Made by a program: the position numbers and the translations under genes. From CAZHTS01 sp964535315 (GTDB lineage: Bacteria; Chloroflexota; Anaerolineae; Anaerolineales; Anaerolineaceae): a stretch of DNA of 54,212 nt. Each line of letters starts with the position of its first letter. The stretch's first letter is position 1. The notes below the pieces were generated by a model. It was not told where the DNA came from. It saw only the letters and a list, made by a program, of their open reading frames with translations, and did not search any database. The DNA is taken from positions 1-54,212 of the forward strand of contig CAZHTS010000028.1 of assembly GCA_964535315.1 (NCBI GenBank), given 5' to 3'. Below, in pieces: positions 1 through 8,121 of the stretch.

Positions 1-3000
1 CAGGCTGCCTTTAATCAGACGGACTGGCGCGCCGGCGAGGATATCGGCGCCAAACTGACGGCGCGTTATTACTTTGGGGCGCCGGCGGCTAAAATTCCCC
101 TGGTGTGGTATCTGTATGCCGAGCAAGATAACCTGAATTTGCCCGAAGGGTATCGCACAGGCAAAGAAGACACCAGCTGGATGTTGCCGCATTGGCTGTT
201 TGGCGGGCACTGGGGGATGCGGGTGGTGGCTGAAGGCCGGGGGATCAGCGGACCGGAGGGAACACTGCTGATTAATGTTCCGGTGGACAAAGTATTGGGC
301 GTTATCGATAGCGAAAGCCTGCAAAAACTGCACCTGGAGGTCTCGATCGACGAGCCCAGCGAAACACCGGTCAGCGCCCGCACCGAGGCGGTGTTGCACC
401 CCGGTGATTTCGTCATCGGCATCCGCCCGGATAGCTGGAGCGCGGCGGCAAACGTTGAGATCGGTTTTAACATTCGTACGGCGGACTGGGAGTTGTATCC
501 GGCGCCCAACCGCAAACTGTCCGCTCAGTTTTCTAAGATGGTCTGGAAAGGACGCGAGTGGAGCGGCCTTGAGGACAGCACGGCGCTCCCCAGCCCTGAA
601 GTGTCGCTGGTGGCCAGCGCCGATTTGCAGACCGGGGCCGATGGCCAGGCGCGCCTGGCGTTCACCCCGCCCGAACCGGGCACCTATCTGTTGGACGTGC
701 ACGGCGACGGCGCCGTCAGCCAGGTGTTGGTGTGGGTGGGCGGGGCGGGCAGTCCGGTCTGGCCGGTGCTGCCCGACGATCATTTGCGCCTGACGGCCGA
801 CAGCGAACGTTATCAGCCCGGTCAGACGGCGAAGATCTTTATCCCCAACCCGTTGGGCGGCACGGCGCTGGCGCTGTTGACCGTGGAACGGGGTAAGGTG
901 ATGCGTTCGCAGGTCATTCAGATCCAGGACAGCGGTTATGATGCTGAACTACCCTTGACGGATGAGGACGCACCGAACGTCTACGTCTCGGTGGTATTGC
1001 TGGGGCGAGAGGAGAACCGCAGTGTGTTCCGGATGGGCTACCAGAAGATTGTGGTTGACCCGGCGGCGCAGGTGTTGAAGGTGGAACTGCTCTCGCAGCC
1101 GGTGCAAGCCAGACCGGGCGAGGAGGTCAGTTTTACCGTGCGGGTGAGCGATGCGAACGGCAAACCGGTGCGCGGCGAGTTTTCGCTGGGGCTGGTGGAT
1201 AAGGCGCTGCTGGCGCTGCGCGACCCGAACGCTCCGGATATTCTCAAGGCGTTCTATGGCGAACAGCCGTTGGGGGTGCGCAGTGGAATGACGCTGGCAG
1301 TGGCCGCTCAGCGTGCCGTGCCGATGCCACTTGGACGCGGTGGCGGCGGTGGCGGAGAGGCGGCCTTTGTCCTGCGTCAGGATTTTCGCGATACGGCCTA
1401 TTGGAACCCGGTGATCGAAACCGACGTCAATGGGGTGGCCGAGGTGCGCACCAAATTGCCGGACAACCTGACGACCTGGGTGGCCGACGTGCGCGGGTTG
1501 ACGGTTGACGCCCGCGTGGGGCAGGCCAGGGCCGAACTGGTGGCCAACAAGGATTTGATGATCCGCCCGATGACGCCGCGTTTCCTGGTGAACGGCGATC
1601 GCGTCCAACTGGCCGCTTATGTGCACAATAACACCAAGGGCAACCTGGACGTGGATGTGGCGCTCAAGGCGGTGGGGGTGACGTTGGAGGACCCGGCGCA
1701 GGCGGCCCAGCGGGTTGCCGTACCGGCGGGCGACCGCAAACGCCTGACGTGGTGGGCAAAGGTGGATAATGCCCTGAGCGCCGACCTGGTGTTCAGCGCC
1801 CGCGCCGGAAATTTGCAAGACGCCGCCCGGCCAACGTGGGGTGACCTGCCGGTGTTGAGTTATAGCAGCCCGCAGACCTTTGCTACCACCGGCATTCTGG
1901 CCGAGGGTGGGGAGCGGATCGAGGTGGTCGGGTTGCCGCGTTCGTTTGTCCCCACCGGCGGCGAATTGAGCCTGGAACTCTCTCCGTCCCTGGCGGCTGC
2001 CGTAATGGAAGGTTTGGAGGTGTTGGAGGATTGTCCATACGATCTGACCGAGGCGACCTTGTCGCGGCTGCTGCCCAATGTGGCCACCTATCAGGCGCTC
2101 AAGCTACTCGACCAGCCGCCGGCGGGCAACCTGGACAGCCGGCTGCGGAAAGCAATCGACGAAAGCCTGGTGCACCTGTCTAACCTGCAGAATGAGGACG
2201 GCGGCTGGGGCTGGCGTAAGGGCAGCAACAGCGATCGTTATCTGACGGCCTATGTTTTGCTGGGGCTAACGCGGGCGGGCGAGGTGGCGACGGTTGACGC
2301 CAACCAGCTGGAGTCTGCCCGCAAGTACCTGCAAAGCACCTCTCGGGATATTACAATACTGAAGGATCCCTGGCAGCTGGATCGCGAGGCCTTTATTAAC
2401 TATGCGCTGGTGCTGAATGGCGCTTCTGTGACGCAGGTCGATGCGCTGTACGAGCAGCGTTCCCTGCTGAGCCCCTGGGCGACGGCGATGCTGGCGATGA
2501 TTTTGCAGCGCTCCAGCGATGCCCGCGGACGCACCCTGATCTCGGATCTGGAAGCCGGCGCTATCCGCTCGGCCACCGGCGCTTCCTGGCAGGACGCCTC
2601 CGACTCGTGGCGCAACTTCAGTTCGCCAAAATTCAATACGGCGGTGGTGGTGTTGGCGCTGGCGCAGATGGATGCGGGGTCGCAGGTGTTGAACGATGCG
2701 GTGCGTTACCTGGTCTCGATGCGTCAGGGCGGGGGCTGGTCGAACAGTTATGAGACTTCCTGGGCGCTGCTGGCGTTGGTGGAGGTGCTCAAGAGCAGCG
2801 GCGATTTGCAGGCCAGTTACAGCTACGCCGCCACGCTCAACGGGCTGCCGCTGGTAGACGGCAGCGCGAGCGGGGCGCAGGTGATGACGCCGGTGCTGGC
2901 GCGGGCGCCGTTGAGCGATTTGCGTATGGATAGCTCCAATATCCTGCGTCTGGAGCGCAGCGCCGGCAGCGGGCGGCTGTATTATCGGGCGCAACTGCAA

Positions 3001-3516
3001 ATCTCCCGCCCGGTGGAGTCGGCGCCAGCCGTGCAGCGCGGCATGACCATCGACCGGCGCATCTATCGCGCCGGCCAGGACTGCCGCAAACAAACCTGCC
3101 TGCCGTTGAATTCGATCGGGTTAAGCGAGCGCGACAACCTGCTGCTGGTGCGTCTGACGCTGGTGGTGCCGAACGATATGTATTATGTGGTGGTAGAAGA
3201 CAGCTTCCCGGCCGGCGGCGAGGCGGTCAATCCACATTTGGAGACTTCACCGCAGTTTCTTGCCGGCGAGCGTTATAATAGCGCCGATCCCTTTGGCGAT
3301 GGCTGGGGATGGTGGTATTTTGGCGAACCGCAGTTCTACGATCAGCGTGTTCGTTGGATGAGCGATTATCTGCCGGCAGGGACGTATGAGCTGACTTACT
3401 GGCTGTCGCCGCTGCAGGCGGGTGAATTCCGTATCATTCCGGCTCGCGCCTGGCAGTATTACTTCCCGGAAGTACAGGCCAGCAGCGCCGGACAAATTTT
3501 CTCGATTAATGAGTGA
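1..3516 (+). CDS. alpha-2-macroglobulin-like protein, 5' end cut by window
   Basis: The frame is open from base 1, so the start codon and upstream MG domains lie outside the window; about 1171 residues are visible. The family comprises large, secreted or membrane-anchored, protease-trapping proteins. Visible are beta-rich MG segments, a macroglobulin core (SLGLVDKALLALRDPN, then NLTTWVADVRGLT) separated by a Gly-rich linker near base 1340, and an alpha-toroid region with GGWGWRKGSNSDRYLTAY. At bases 2029-2067 the thioester neighbourhood reads CPYDLTEATLSRLLPN, where family members with a thioester have a CxEQ core. Cys and Gln of that core are replaced by Leu and Ala, so no thioester can form. 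The cyclophilin gene follows at 17 bp. No penicillin-binding protein partner is seen downstream. Family call is secure; function as a trap is inferred. Confidence 0.85.
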   Translation, partial: QAAFNQTDWRAGEDIGAKLTARYYFGAPAAKIPLVWYLYAEQDNLNLPEGYRTGKEDTSWMLPHWLFGGHWGMRVVAEGRGISGPEGTLLINVPVDKVLGVIDSESLQKLHLEVSIDEPSETPVSARTEAVLHPGDFVIGIRPDSWSAAANVEIGFNIRTADWELYPAPNRKLSAQFSKMVWKGREWSGLEDSTALPSPEVSLVASADLQTGADGQARLAFTPPEPGTYLLDVHGDGAVSQVLVWVGGAGSPVWPVLPDDHLRLTADSERYQPGQTAKIFIPNPLGGTALALLTVERGKVMRSQVIQIQDSGYDAELPLTDEDAPNVYVSVVLLGREENRSVFRMGYQKIVVDPAAQVLKVELLSQPVQARPGEEVSFTVRVSDANGKPVRGEFSLGLVDKALLALRDPNAPDILKAFYGEQPLGVRSGMTLAVAAQRAVPMPLGRGGGGGGEAAFVLRQDFRDTAYWNPVIETDVNGVAEVRTKLPDNLTTWVADVRGLTVDARVGQARAELVANKDLMIRPMTPRFLVNGDRVQLAAYVHNNTKGNLDVDVALKAVGVTLEDPAQAAQRVAVPAGDRKRLTWWAKVDNALSADLVFSARAGNLQDAARPTWGDLPVLSYSSPQTFATTGILAEGGERIEVVGLPRSFVPTGGELSLELSPSLAAAVMEGLEVLEDCPYDLTEATLSRLLPNVATYQALKLLDQPPAGNLDSRLRKAIDESLVHLSNLQNEDGGWGWRKGSNSDRYLTAYVLLGLTRAGEVATVDANQLESARKYLQSTSRDITILKDPWQLDREAFINYALVLNGASVTQVDALYEQRSLLSPWATAMLAMILQRSSDARGRTLISDLEAGAIRSATGASWQDASDSWRNFSSPKFNTAVVVLALAQMDAGSQVLNDAVRYLVSMRQGGGWSNSYETSWALLALVEVLKSSGDLQASYSYAATLNGLPLVDGSASGAQVMTPVLARAPLSDLRMDSSNILRLERSAGSGRLYYRAQLQISRPVESAPAVQRGMTIDRRIYRAGQDCRKQTCLPLNSIGLSERDNLLLVRLTLVVPNDMYYVVVEDSFPAGGEAVNPHLETSPQFLAGERYNSADPFGDGWGWWYFGEPQFYDQRVRWMSDYLPAGTYELTYWLSPLQAGEFRIIPARAWQYYFPEVQASSAGQIFSINE

Positions 3517-3532
3517 CGAAAGGAAACGAAAT

Positions 3533-4045
3533 ATGCCTCCCAAACAATGGTCTACCCCGCCAGAAATGGCTATCGATCCGAAGAAATCCTACAGCGCCAC
3601 TTTTCGCACCGACAAGGGGGACATCGTCGTGTCTCTGCATGCCGACAAGACGCCCAAGACGGTCAATAATTTTGTTTTTCTGGCGCGCCAGGGTTTTTAC
3701 GACAACACCATCTTTCACCGCGTGATCGCCAACTTCATGGCCCAGGGCGGCGACCCGACCGGCTCTGGCATGGGCGGGCCGGGGTATCGCTTTGCCGACG
3801 AGTTTCACCCGACGCTGCGCCACGACAAGGCCGGGGTGCTTTCGATGGCCAATGCCGGGCCGGGCACCAACGGATCGCAGTTCTTCCTGACGCACGTGCC
3901 CACCCCCTGGCTGGATAACCGCCACAGCGTGTTTGGCCAGGTAACGCAAGGGTTGGACGTATTGCTGTCGATCCCCGAGCGCGACCCACGGAATCAATCG
4001 GCGCCGGCGGTGAAACTGCTGTCGGTCACGATTGAGGAGAAGTAA
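3533..4045 (+). CDS. peptidyl-prolyl cis-trans isomerase, cyclophilin type
   Basis: A 170-residue single-domain cyclophilin that catalyses cis-trans isomerisation of Xaa-Pro bonds during folding. The family signatures are visible: FHRVIANFMAQGGDPTGSG (active-site Arg in FHR, then the QGGD loop), GTNGSQFFLTH, and a late HSVFGQVTQG. There is no signal peptide, so it is probably cytoplasmic. The start chosen has a GAAAGGA ribosome site about 9 bases upstream. An earlier in-frame ATG at 3509 overlaps the stop of the macroglobulin gene and would add eight residues. It probably shares a transcript with the upstream gene and ends at the terminator at 4054-4090. Confidence 0.93.
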   Translation: MPPKQWSTPPEMAIDPKKSYSATFRTDKGDIVVSLHADKTPKTVNNFVFLARQGFYDNTIFHRVIANFMAQGGDPTGSGMGGPGYRFADEFHPTLRHDKAGVLSMANAGPGTNGSQFFLTHVPTPWLDNRHSVFGQVTQGLDVLLSIPERDPRNQSAPAVKLLSVTIEEK

Positions 4046-4053
4046 TTCGTCAA

Positions 4054-4090
4054 GACGCCCCGCTGATAGCAAGCGGGGCGTCTGATTTTT
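4054..4090. terminator. bidirectional intrinsic terminator
   Basis: GACGCCCCGCT at 4054-4064 pairs with AGCGGGGCGTC at 4072-4082 around a 7-base loop, followed by TGATTTTTG. It lies between the convergent cyclophilin and PhaR genes. The T tract is clear on the plus strand and weaker on the minus strand. Confidence 0.8.
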
Positions 4091-4106
4091 GAGGGATGGG
4101 GGCAGC

Positions 4107-4625
4107 TCAAGCCGCCGGTGGGCGGGATTGGCGCAGTGCCTGTAGTTCAGTCTCCAGTTGTTCCACCTGGGCCAGCAGCGCCTGAAATTCTTCCAGGCTG
4201 GCGGCATCGGGTGGGACGTCGGCTGGCCGGCGGGCGGCCAGTAACAGATTGCCCAGGCGCTGTCCTTCTTCGGCCGCCAGCAGCCCTTCGTCCACCAACG
4301 TTTGCAGCCGGGTCTTCATTTCATCTTCGGCGTGCTGGACGGGATCGAGAAAGGCCGAGATGTTGTCGCGCAGGTTCTGGACGGCGCTGTCGCCGACCTG
4401 GATCAGCCGGGTGAGCAGCGTCTGCGGCAGCAGGCTGCCGAGTTTCTTTTCTTGCTCGAAGATGACCTGGGCCAGCGTCAGGGTGGTCAGATCGGCGCCG
4501 CTGGCGTGGTCGATGACCTGTACTTCCTCGCCGCGGCGAATGGCGGCGGCGATGTCCTCCAGCGTCACGTACTGGCGAGTTTCGCTGTCGTAGAGTTTGC
4601 GGTTGGCGTAGCGTTTAACGATCAT
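4107..4625 (-). CDS. phaR: PhaR-type polyhydroxyalkanoate synthesis regulator
   Basis: A 172-residue protein. It opens with the PHB/PHA accumulation regulator DNA-binding domain (MIVKRYANRKLYDSETRQYV, residues 1-20, then LEDIAAAIRRGEEVQVIDHA). A helical region follows, and the C-terminus (residues 140-165) is Glu/Leu-rich and probably coiled coil. In characterised bacteria PhaR binds both DNA and PHA granules and represses phasin genes. Here it lies 20 bp downstream of a phasin-like gene on the same strand, so the two are probably cotranscribed from the operator region at 5027-5075. No PHA synthase is in the window, so the granule role is inferred from family and neighbour. Confidence 0.85.
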   Translation of the reverse strand: MIVKRYANRKLYDSETRQYVTLEDIAAAIRRGEEVQVIDHASGADLTTLTLAQVIFEQEKKLGSLLPQTLLTRLIQVGDSAVQNLRDNISAFLDPVQHAEDEMKTRLQTLVDEGLLAAEEGQRLGNLLLAARRPADVPPDAASLEEFQALLAQVEQLETELQALRQSRPPAA

Positions 4626-4645
4626 CGGCGCGACGGGTCAGGGCC

Positions 4646-4999
4646 TCAGGATTTCTTCAACTCTTCCAGGGCCTTGGTTAACTCGGCGATGCGGGCGTTG
4701 AGCGCTTCGATGTCGGACTTGGTGGCAACAGAGGGATGGCTGCGCTGCGCTTCGGCCTGTTTTTCTTTGAGGATCTTTTCGCGGCGATCCATCACTTCGC
4801 GCATCAGCTTGCGGGCATCTTTCTCGGCCAGTTCACCGCGTTCGGTCAGGCGGGTAACAAAGCCGTCGATTTCTTCCTGGGCCAGGACTGCGGCGCCGAC
4901 GGCGGCCAGCAGCACTTTGCGTGAGGTTTCGTACAAAGCCGAGCGCTTTTCCTGCTCGTTGTTTTCTTCTGTTTCTTCGCTGATATTTTTCTTGACCAT
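4646..4999 (-). CDS. phasin-like, PHA granule-associated protein
   Basis: A 117-residue, highly charged helical protein. It has a small hydrophobic helix (VLLAAVGAAVLAQEEIDGFV) and a long charged helix (RGELAEKDARKLMREVMDR) ending in EELKKS, the usual architecture of the phasin/PhaF-PhaI family that coats polyhydroxyalkanoate granules. The start at 4999 follows GGAGG by five bases. An ATG at 5011 overlaps that ribosome site and is less likely. It is the first gene of the minus-strand pair with phaR. A well-formed promoter (5053-5081) and two palindromic operators lie upstream, so it is probably tightly repressed. The family is low in complexity, so a general coiled-coil protein remains possible. 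Confidence 0.7.
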   Translation of the reverse strand: MVKKNISEETEENNEQEKRSALYETSRKVLLAAVGAAVLAQEEIDGFVTRLTERGELAEKDARKLMREVMDRREKILKEKQAEAQRSHPSVATKSDIEALNARIAELTKALEELKKS

Positions 5000-5026
5000 G
5001 GGTTCCTCCATTTTTCAAACAAACGG

Positions 5027-5075
5027 TTGATAACGCACTGCGTTATAAAAGCATTATAACGCAGTGCGTTATCAA
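5027..5075. promoter_or_regulatory. twin palindromic operator
   Basis: Two 22-bp arms (5027-5048 and 5054-5075) form a perfect inverted repeat around the 5-base centre aagca. Each arm contains its own 17-bp palindrome: ATAACGCACTGCGTTAT at 5030-5046 and ATAACGCAGTGCGTTAT at 5056-5072, with centres 26 bp apart. This is the form expected for two operators bound by a dimeric repressor. It sits between the divergent phasin and UbiB-like genes and covers the phasin promoter. Binder unknown: a TetR-family protein or PhaR itself are the candidates. Confidence 0.8.
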
Positions 5076-5081
5076 AATCAA
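5053..5081 (-). promoter_or_regulatory. promoter of the phasin-phaR unit
   Basis: Reading the minus strand, TTGATT (5081-5076) is followed by a 17-base spacer and TATAAT (5058-5053). The spacer is filled by the second palindrome, and the first palindrome falls at the expected transcription start. Binding of either should block RNA polymerase. Confidence 0.7.
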
Positions 5082-5119
5082 GTGGCGAGTTTTGATCGAT
5101 CTCATAGTAGAATCAAAGC

Positions 5120-6826
5120 ATGAATTTTTTACCCCCGGTACGAAACTGGCAGCGTTGGCGCGAGGTGCAGGCCGTTTTGTTGCGTTATGGCTTCGATCTG
5201 CTCATTGATCAGGAGGAGATTCAGGAGGTGCGCCGGCTGCTGCGCGAGAAACTGCACGTCACCATCGGCGAGTTTAGCGAACGCAGCCTGCCCGAGCGGG
5301 TACGGATGATGTTGCAGGATCTTGGCCCGACGGCGGTCAAGCTGGGGCAGATTCTCTCCAGCCGCTCGGATTTCTTGCCGGCCGACTGGGTGAGTGAATT
5401 GTCCGGTCTGCAGGACGCCGTGCCGCCTTTTCCATTTGAGCAGGTACGCGAGATCATCCAGGGTGACCTGCACCGTCCGCTGGAGGAACTCTTCCTGGAG
5501 TTTGACCCCGAACCGATCGCAGCGGCTTCGATTGGGCAGGTACACCGTGCCGTGCTGCCCAACCTGAATCGGGTGGTGGTCAAGATACAGCGGCCCGGGA
5601 TTGCGCCCCAGGTGCACGCCGATATGGAAATCTTGCGTGAACTGGCGCGTCTGTTGGAGGATCGTACCGCCTGGGGCCGGCAGTATGGGGTGACGGCGAT
5701 CATCGACGAATTCGCCCGCAGCATGAATTTTGAGATGGATTATGAAAATGAAGCCACCAATGCCGACCGGCTGCGGCGCAATATGGCTTCACAGCCCGGC
5801 GTGCACGTGCCGTATATTTATTGGGAACTGGTCACGCCGCATATTTTGACGATGGAAGAGGTGCAGGGAATCAAGGCCACCGATCTGGCGCGCCTGGATG
5901 AGGCCGGCGTCAACCGGGTGCAGGTGGCGAATGTGTTTATTCACAGCATTTTCCACCAGATTTTGATTGACGGTTTCTTTCAGGCCGATCCGCACCCCGG
6001 AAATTTGATGATCGAGCCGGGGGATGGTACGCTGGTCTATATCGACCTGGGGATGATGGGCAGCCTGTTACCCGAACAGCGCCAGCAGTTTGGCGATCTG
6101 GTGCAGGCCGTTCTGCGGCGCGACAGCCGCGAGGTGGTGCGGATGGTGTTGGTGATCGGTACGCCGTACAAACCGGTGCGCGAGAGCAGTTTGCGCCGCG
6201 AGGTTGACCACATCATTAATCGTTATCTGGAAGCCTCGCTCGACCGGCTCTCGTTTTCAACGTTGTTGCGCGCCGTGTTGACGGTGATTTTTCGCGAGGG
6301 GGTGCGCCTGCCCAGCGATTTGACGCTGGCGATCAAGACGTTGATCCAGGGCGAAGAGGTGGCGCGCACGCTCGATCCCAGCATTCAGATTGTGGATATT
6401 CTGCAATCGATCTCGCAGCAGATTCTGTTGCAAAACCTGGACCCACGCAATTGGGTTTATCAGCTGGGTGGATCGCTGCGTGAGGCGCTGCGGTTGATGG
6501 AGGCGCTGCCGCGCGCCACTGAAACGCTGCTCAAGCAGATTGAAGCCGGGGCGCTGCGGGTGGGGCTGGATATTCCCGATTTTCGCCAGCAGGTCAATCA
6601 TCTCTATACGATTTCAAACCGGATGACGGCCGGGATGATCATCGCCGGGATGATCATCGGGTCTTCGATTGCCATGAGTGTTTCGCCCGACCATTCGTGG
6701 TCGTTCATTCCGGTGTTGGGGGTGGTGGGGTTTGTGTTGTCGATGCTCATCGGGCTGGCGCTGGTGTGGAGTGTGTTCATGGATCTGTGGCGCGTCAGCC
6801 GGCATAAAGAGAACGGCCGGCATTGA
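5120..6826 (+). CDS. UbiB/ABC1/ADCK-family atypical kinase-like membrane protein
   Basis: A 568-residue protein of the ABC1 (UbiB/ADCK) family, atypical kinases linked to quinone or other isoprenoid lipid metabolism. Hallmarks seen are the KxGQ motif in GPTAVKLGQILSSRSDFLP (about residues 70-88), the Ala-rich nucleotide loop AAASIGQVHRAV followed by VVVKIQRPG, and the catalytic/metal segment DGFFQADPHPGNLMIE with VYIDLGMMG. Two hydrophobic helices close the protein (AGMIIAGMIIGSSIAM and the VVGFVLSMLIGLALVWSVF region), anchoring it in the membrane. No Shine-Dalgarno is visible. A TAGAAT box ends six bases before the ATG, so the mRNA may be leaderless. The substrate cannot be told from sequence. 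Confidence 0.88.
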   Translation: MNFLPPVRNWQRWREVQAVLLRYGFDLLIDQEEIQEVRRLLREKLHVTIGEFSERSLPERVRMMLQDLGPTAVKLGQILSSRSDFLPADWVSELSGLQDAVPPFPFEQVREIIQGDLHRPLEELFLEFDPEPIAAASIGQVHRAVLPNLNRVVVKIQRPGIAPQVHADMEILRELARLLEDRTAWGRQYGVTAIIDEFARSMNFEMDYENEATNADRLRRNMASQPGVHVPYIYWELVTPHILTMEEVQGIKATDLARLDEAGVNRVQVANVFIHSIFHQILIDGFFQADPHPGNLMIEPGDGTLVYIDLGMMGSLLPEQRQQFGDLVQAVLRRDSREVVRMVLVIGTPYKPVRESSLRREVDHIINRYLEASLDRLSFSTLLRAVLTVIFREGVRLPSDLTLAIKTLIQGEEVARTLDPSIQIVDILQSISQQILLQNLDPRNWVYQLGGSLREALRLMEALPRATETLLKQIEAGALRVGLDIPDFRQQVNHLYTISNRMTAGMIIAGMIIGSSIAMSVSPDHSWSFIPVLGVVGFVLSMLIGLALVWSVFMDLWRVSRHKENGRH

Positions 6827-6907
6827 GAGAATATTAAGCCTCCGAAGCTTAACACCAGAGGAGAGGGGGGCGCGTTTACCGCGTTACAGTCCTTCACCCC
6901 CTCCTGC

Positions 6908-7046
6908 CTCCCTCATTTAAAAAAACAAAATGGGGGAGAAAAGACGCTATGGTGTACCGGGGATCTTAAAATTCATTTTACACTTTTCCGGTAAATCGTC
7001 TCACCGACACATTCCCTCCCTGAATTTCGTAAAAATTCGGGGAGGG
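6908..7046. repeat. pair of GC-rich hairpin repeats in a non-coding stretch
   Basis: The 600 bases from 6827 to 7425 hold no intact gene. Two hairpins are clear. CTCCCTCATTT (6908-6918) pairs with AAATGGGGGAG (6928-6938). CCCTCCCTGAATTT (7014-7027) pairs with AAATTCGGGGAGGG (7033-7046) around cgtaa. Each has one T-G wobble. The shared CTCCC/GGGAG ends suggest a degenerate palindromic repeat family or the edge of a decayed mobile element. Confidence 0.55.
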
Positions 7047-7062
7047 CCAGGGAGGGGGTGCT

Positions 7063-7188
7063 TTTAAAAAGTGCCATCAATCGTTGGTCCGCTCGACTGA
7101 GACTGGGTGTTCGTCCAAAATTTCGTATTCCGCCTGTTGATCGTTTGAAGTCTTCATCGCTTAACTTTTGCACTGTCTCGTATCGCAT
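7063..7188 (-). pseudogene. N-terminal remnant of an IS5-type DDE transposase
   Basis: Read on the minus strand from 7188, the translation MRYETVQKLSDEDFKRSTG matches the typical start of IS5-like transposases (MRYxxVxxLxxExFKRLTG). After a short gap comes GRTPSLSRADQRLMAL, which resembles the later GRPPxLSxEDQLLMxL segment. The intervening residues are missing and the frame then runs into the hairpin repeat at 7014-7046. No catalytic domain remains. It is a decayed fragment, not a functional gene. Confidence 0.6.
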
Positions 7189-7279
7189 GCTCCTGTTATC
7201 AGGCCGCATGCTTCACTTATGCAAGAGGTCTAATGCCACAATCGTCCACAAGCAGTGAGTCTGTGACGGGGGGGAAGTG

Positions 7280-7334
7280 CTTAACGCAAAGGCGCAAGAG
7301 CGCGAGGGGGGTTATGGAACTGCTTTGCGTTAAG
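7280..7334. repeat. 12-bp inverted repeat upstream of the 7426 gene
   Basis: CTTAACGCAAAG (7280-7291) and CTTTGCGTTAAG (7323-7334) are exact inverted copies separated by 31 bases. They lie just upstream of a TATAAT box (7360-7365) that probably serves the next gene. It could be an operator pair, a hairpin or a leftover element end. Confidence 0.55.
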
Positions 7335-7425
7335 GGTGTGTATTTGGGGGAAGAGCCGCTATAATAAAAGTGGCGGTGGCGCGGGGCAGGTTGTCGCGTC
7401 AGGATTCTCTACACAGGTGCAACTC

Positions 7426-8121
7426 ATGACAGAAGGCGGTATTTCCATCGGCTCGATCGGAGCCGAGGATGCGAACATCAATATTGCCGGGCGTGACGTG
7501 AAGGTCGGGCTGGACGTTGGCGAACTGGTCGAAGCGCTCAAGGCGGCGTTTCCGGCCAACGATCCGCGCCCTGAGGCGCTGCGCCATCTACTGGATGAAT
7601 ACCGCCAGTACCACGAGCAGTTGCACGAGTGGAAAGAATTGCATAACCAACTGGATATGATCCTGACCACCTTTGCGCCCTTTGCCGCACAGGTGGATCG
7701 CGCCGATTTTAGCAACAAACCTGCCGAGATCACCCTGTTGGTGCAGTTGTGGCGACCGGCGGCCGGGCGGGTGGATGAACTGCTCGAATGGGCGCCCTCT
7801 ATTCGTTATATTGGCAAGCCTTACCATGTGGACTCCGGCGGAACGCAGGAGGGCGAGAAATGGGCCATGGAGATCGCCGCCCTGCGCCGCGATCTGGAGG
7901 AACACCTCAACGCTCGCGTTCGCCAGCCGTCCTCGGACGGCGGACAGTTTTTGCAGCGTCTGTTGGGCGGCCGCCCGGAGTGGTGGCGGGTGTTGTTTGA
8001 TCTCAGCCACACGTTTGAAGATGTTACGGCCAAACACATGCACCTGGCAGATAAGCAATTGCGCCAGACGGCCACCGATCTCTATATCCTCTCAGAGCGC
8101 GCCTGGGGGAGGTCCAAATGA
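7426..8121 (+). CDS. uncharacterised soluble protein, EAD-like N-terminus
   Basis: 231 residues, no signal peptide or membrane span. The N-terminus ISIGSIGAEDANINIAGRDV resembles the short Gly/Asn-rich 'G(D)xNIxGRDV' leader found in some Chloroflexota and cyanobacterial effector-associated or conflict-system proteins. The rest is predicted helical (DEYRQYHEQLHEWKELHNQL), with aromatic WWRVLFDLSHTFEDV near the end. The start chosen lies downstream of a TATAAT box at 7360-7365; an upstream in-frame GTG at 7336 precedes that box and is unlikely. Its stop overlaps the next start (ATGA), so the two proteins are translationally coupled. I do not recognise a named family; the N-terminal similarity is by eye. 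Confidence 0.65.
   Translation: MTEGGISIGSIGAEDANINIAGRDVKVGLDVGELVEALKAAFPANDPRPEALRHLLDEYRQYHEQLHEWKELHNQLDMILTTFAPFAAQVDRADFSNKPAEITLLVQLWRPAAGRVDELLEWAPSIRYIGKPYHVDSGGTQEGEKWAMEIAALRRDLEEHLNARVRQPSSDGGQFLQRLLGGRPEWWRVLFDLSHTFEDVTAKHMHLADKQLRQTATDLYILSERAWGRSK

Noticed and set aside
6973..7209. A 78-codon minus-strand open frame as an intact small gene
   Set aside because: Only the middle resembles an IS5-type transposase N-terminus; the rest runs through a hairpin repeat, so it is treated as a remnant.
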